Shown: positions 62,021 to 64,000 of the stretch, one piece after another
Layout of the letters: each line of letters opens with the position of its first letter
How positions within the stretch are numbered: the stretch's first letter is position 1
NCBI RefSeq assembly: GCF_009762795.1
Contig: NZ_CP046400.1
Span: 2,023,501-2,087,500, forward strand
Source of the DNA: Pseudodesulfovibrio cashew
Lineage (GTDB): Bacteria; Desulfobacterota; Desulfovibrionia; Desulfovibrionales; Desulfovibrionaceae
Reading direction: 5' to 3'
Length of the DNA: 64,000 nt
Made by a program: the position numbers and the translations under genes
Notes under the pieces: generated by a model
The model's database searches: none
Told to the model about the DNA's origin: nothing
The model's input: only the letters and a program-made list of their open reading frames with translations

Positions 62021-63748
62021 CTAGCCTTCTGCCGTCCGGGTGCGCAGCCCGGGGATGAGAATGGTGAACGTGCTGCCTTCCCCCTTGCGGCTCTCAACCG
62101 AGAGCTCGCCGCCCAGGGAGTCGATGATGCTGTGGCAGACGGAGAGCCCCAGTCCGGTTCCCTTTCCCGGCGCCTTGGTGGTGAAGAAGGGCAGGAATAT
62201 CTTGCTCATGCTCTCCCTGCTCATGCCGCTTCCGTTGTCGGTTACAGTGATGACCGCGTTGTCGCGTTCGTCCCGTCCGGCGGCGACGCTGATGACCCCA
62301 CCGCTTGCTCCATGGCGGTCCACCACTGCGTGGATGGCGTTGTTCAGGAGATTGATCATGACCTGCTGCAACTGGCCCGGGTCCGCCTCGACCATGGGCG
62401 TCGCCGCGTCCACCTCGCAGCGCAGGTCGATGCCGTGCACCGTGGCCTTGTTTTCCACCATGGCGCCCACCTTGGGCAGGTATCCCGCGAGGTCGATGGG
62501 TTGCAGCTGCGGAGCGTCCTGACGGCCGAAGCGGAGTATCTCCCGAGTGATGGCGGCGCACCGGCTTATTTGCAGCTGGAGCTGTTCCGCTATCTCGTTC
62601 AGTTCGGTAAATGATGCTTCGTCACCTTTGCCTTCGCCGATATCCCGGACCGTCAGCTCGAGAAGGGCCAGTTCGGTCTTCATGATCTGGAGCGGGTTGT
62701 TGATCTCATGGGCGAATCCAGCGGCCATCTCCCCGAGTTCGGCCAGCCGGGCGGCCTGGAGCAACTGCGCTTCAAGCTTGCCCACGGTTTCGGCCTGTTC
62801 GTGGAGAGTATCGGACAGCTTGCGGCTGACCACGAAGGCGAGGACCAGGATGACGCCCCCGCCACAGAGCAGGACCAGCAGCACCGTGTAGGCGGCCAGG
62901 GCCGTGGAGTGAAAGGCCTCTTCTTCCTTCTGGCGGACAATGAGCCGCCACTTGCCGTCGTTGAGCAAGTTGGAGGCATAGAGATAGCTGTTTTCACCGT
63001 CCTGGCCGGTGAAGGTCATGAGTCCTCCGGATTGTGTCGGGTAATGCTTCGTATCCCGTTCCAGCAGTGCGCCGCCGGACCTCCGCCGGGTCTGGAACCG
63101 TCCCTCGGTGTTGATGATGTATGCCTCGCCCGAGTCGCCTATGCTCACGTCGTCCACCATGGCTCCGAACACGTCGGAGTCGATGGTGGCCCGCAGGACC
63201 CAGGCCTGTGAACCGACGCGCCGGGCCACGGCCACCACCAGATGCGGGATGTTGCGGTAGCCGAGGAAAACGTCGCTGACGAAATAGCCGTTTTTCAGGG
63301 TTTCCCGATACCATTCGGCGGTGGCGTAGTCCCTGCCTGCCAGGGCGTAGGGCCCGTTGTAGGCGGCCTGTTTGCCTGACGGGGCGATGAGTCCCGCGTC
63401 CTTGAAGACGCCGCCGTCCCCGGGAAGCATGGCTTGGAGCGTCTTCTTGGAGGTGTTCTCGGTCAGCAGCTCCGCCGGGATTCGGTTCAGGACTGCTTCC
63501 AGATCGCTCTGCCGTTCCCGGAGAAAGGCGTGAATGAGCTTCTTGTGGTCCACGGCCACGCGGGAAATGGCCGACACCGCCGAGCGTCTGGCCGTATCCG
63601 CGAAGAAATAGAACCCGAGAGCGGCAGAGAGTATCAGCGGCACCGCAGGGACCAGGAGCATGCTCGAAAAGAGCAGACGGTGGATCTTGCGAAACAGGGT
63701 TGCCTTGTCCATGGAGGCTCTGCCAGATTCTTTTGCGCGGTTTGTCAT
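62021..63748 (-). CDS. Cache-domain sensor histidine kinase (paralogue)
   Basis: A 575-residue kinase: membrane helix (LLFSSMLLVPAVPLILSAALG), periplasmic double-Cache-type region (about 50-295; YATAEWYRETLKNGYFVSDVFLGYRN, WVLRATIDSDVF), second helix (TVLLVLLCGGGVILVLAF), HisKA (MAAGFAHEINNPLQIMKTE) and HATPase (NLLNNAIHAVVD, GTGLGLSVCHSII). It is related to the kinase at 49819 from end to end. It converges on the large membrane protein gene, their stops being only four bases apart. ATG 63748 is the listed start; the Met at 63712 is an alternative. Confidence 0.93.
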   Translation of the reverse strand: MTNRAKESGRASMDKATLFRKIHRLLFSSMLLVPAVPLILSAALGFYFFADTARRSAVSAISRVAVDHKKLIHAFLRERQSDLEAVLNRIPAELLTENTSKKTLQAMLPGDGGVFKDAGLIAPSGKQAAYNGPYALAGRDYATAEWYRETLKNGYFVSDVFLGYRNIPHLVVAVARRVGSQAWVLRATIDSDVFGAMVDDVSIGDSGEAYIINTEGRFQTRRRSGGALLERDTKHYPTQSGGLMTFTGQDGENSYLYASNLLNDGKWRLIVRQKEEEAFHSTALAAYTVLLVLLCGGGVILVLAFVVSRKLSDTLHEQAETVGKLEAQLLQAARLAELGEMAAGFAHEINNPLQIMKTELALLELTVRDIGEGKGDEASFTELNEIAEQLQLQISRCAAITREILRFGRQDAPQLQPIDLAGYLPKVGAMVENKATVHGIDLRCEVDAATPMVEADPGQLQQVMINLLNNAIHAVVDRHGASGGVISVAAGRDERDNAVITVTDNGSGMSRESMSKIFLPFFTTKAPGKGTGLGLSVCHSIIDSLGGELSVESRKGEGSTFTILIPGLRTRTAEG

Positions 63749-63939
63749 AATAAATTCTTTTTTTATAATATTTTATAAAATCACGCAAAACTTATGTGCA
63801 AGACTGCGTGTCCGTGTTGTGTTTAGCAAGCCGCATGCCGGAAAAGGTTTGACAAAGGGGTTGCGCGGCGATAACCGCACAATATGGGCGGGTTTTCGGA
63901 GCGCCTCGTTCCGGTCCCGGTCCGCATAAGGAGAATGCC

Positions 63940-64000
63940 ATGGCCGCTACGATCCCGCCGGAAGAATCCAAACGCTCCGAAAGGTTCCGTGCCGTTCCTA
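63940..64000 (+). CDS. Start of a protein-coding gene, cut by the window end
   Basis: An ATG with AAGGAG six bases upstream opens a frame that stays open to the window end; the first residues are MAATIPPEESKRSERFRAVP. Only 20 codons are visible, so no family can be named. A TTGACA at about 63852 upstream could be part of its promoter. Confidence 0.5.
   Translation, partial: MAATIPPEESKRSERFRAVP

Overview
The window reads as chromosomal DNA of a GC-rich anaerobic deltaproteobacterium, most likely a Desulfovibrio-type sulfate reducer (Desulfovibrionaceae). This rests on a Mop-type molybdenum aldehyde oxidoreductase close in sequence and length to the Desulfovibrio gigas enzyme, a tungsten-type aldehyde:ferredoxin oxidoreductase, 4Fe-4S aldo/keto reductases, [4Fe-4S]-type LarE, many REC-only response regulators, and a DASS transporter. 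No searches were run; family assignments come from motifs and remembered family sequences.

Layout. (1) 0-13.4 kb, + strand: an acetyltransferase, a Gfo/Idh/MocA oxidoreductase, then a tight run of small redox and cupin-like genes (cyclophilin-like lipoprotein, two cupins, AhpD-like protein, two flavodoxin-like reductases, a Tat-tagged tautomerase, a tandem cyclophilin-like protein). Several come as cytosolic/exported pairs, and four exported ones carry an internal Shine-Dalgarno plus ATG at the domain boundary. NhaC antiporter, aldo/keto reductase, MFS, MBL-fold lipoprotein and 4Fe-4S aldo/keto reductase genes follow. (2) 13.5-22.6 kb, - strand: aldehyde/alcohol module with a sigma-54 activator, membrane protein, Fe-alcohol dehydrogenase, AOR and Mop; sigma-54 promoters and a shared upstream motif precede aor and mop. 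(3) 22.9-30 kb: a seven-gene - strand operon (amino-acid type ABC importer, allantoate amidohydrolase-like, KARI-like, ureidoglycine aminohydrolase) ending at a strong terminator, with a divergent FadR-type regulator and two matching palindromes between them. (4) 30-35 kb, + strand: CGGC protein, second 4Fe-4S aldo/keto reductase, and larC-larE-larB for the nickel-pincer cofactor. (5) 35-38.4 kb, - strand: cobalamin riboswitch, BtuB-like receptor and BtuF-like binding protein. (6) 38.6-42.2 kb, - strand: a four-gene cassette (alpha/alpha toroid protein, Tat-exported DUF362, ASST-like protein, tiny membrane protein). (7) 42.3-64 kb: a multi-PAS hybrid kinase, a nitroreductase, then a twelve-gene - strand signalling and transport operon behind a near-consensus sigma-54 promoter. 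That operon has three histidine kinases, five receiver proteins (none with a DNA-binding domain), a PEP-synthase-like protein, a DASS transporter, a Yip1 protein and a previously unlisted 49-residue membrane peptide. A large unrecognised membrane protein and another Cache kinase close the window.

The best candidate for something undescribed is region 3. A ketol-acid reductoisomerase homologue that has lost the isomerase-specific metal ligands and the active-site lysine sits between allantoate amidohydrolase and ureidoglycine aminohydrolase, exactly where a ureidoglycolate dehydrogenase would be expected. Secondary candidates are the ASST/DUF362/toroid cassette, the exported-enzyme cluster with dual start sites, and the receiver-only signalling operon.
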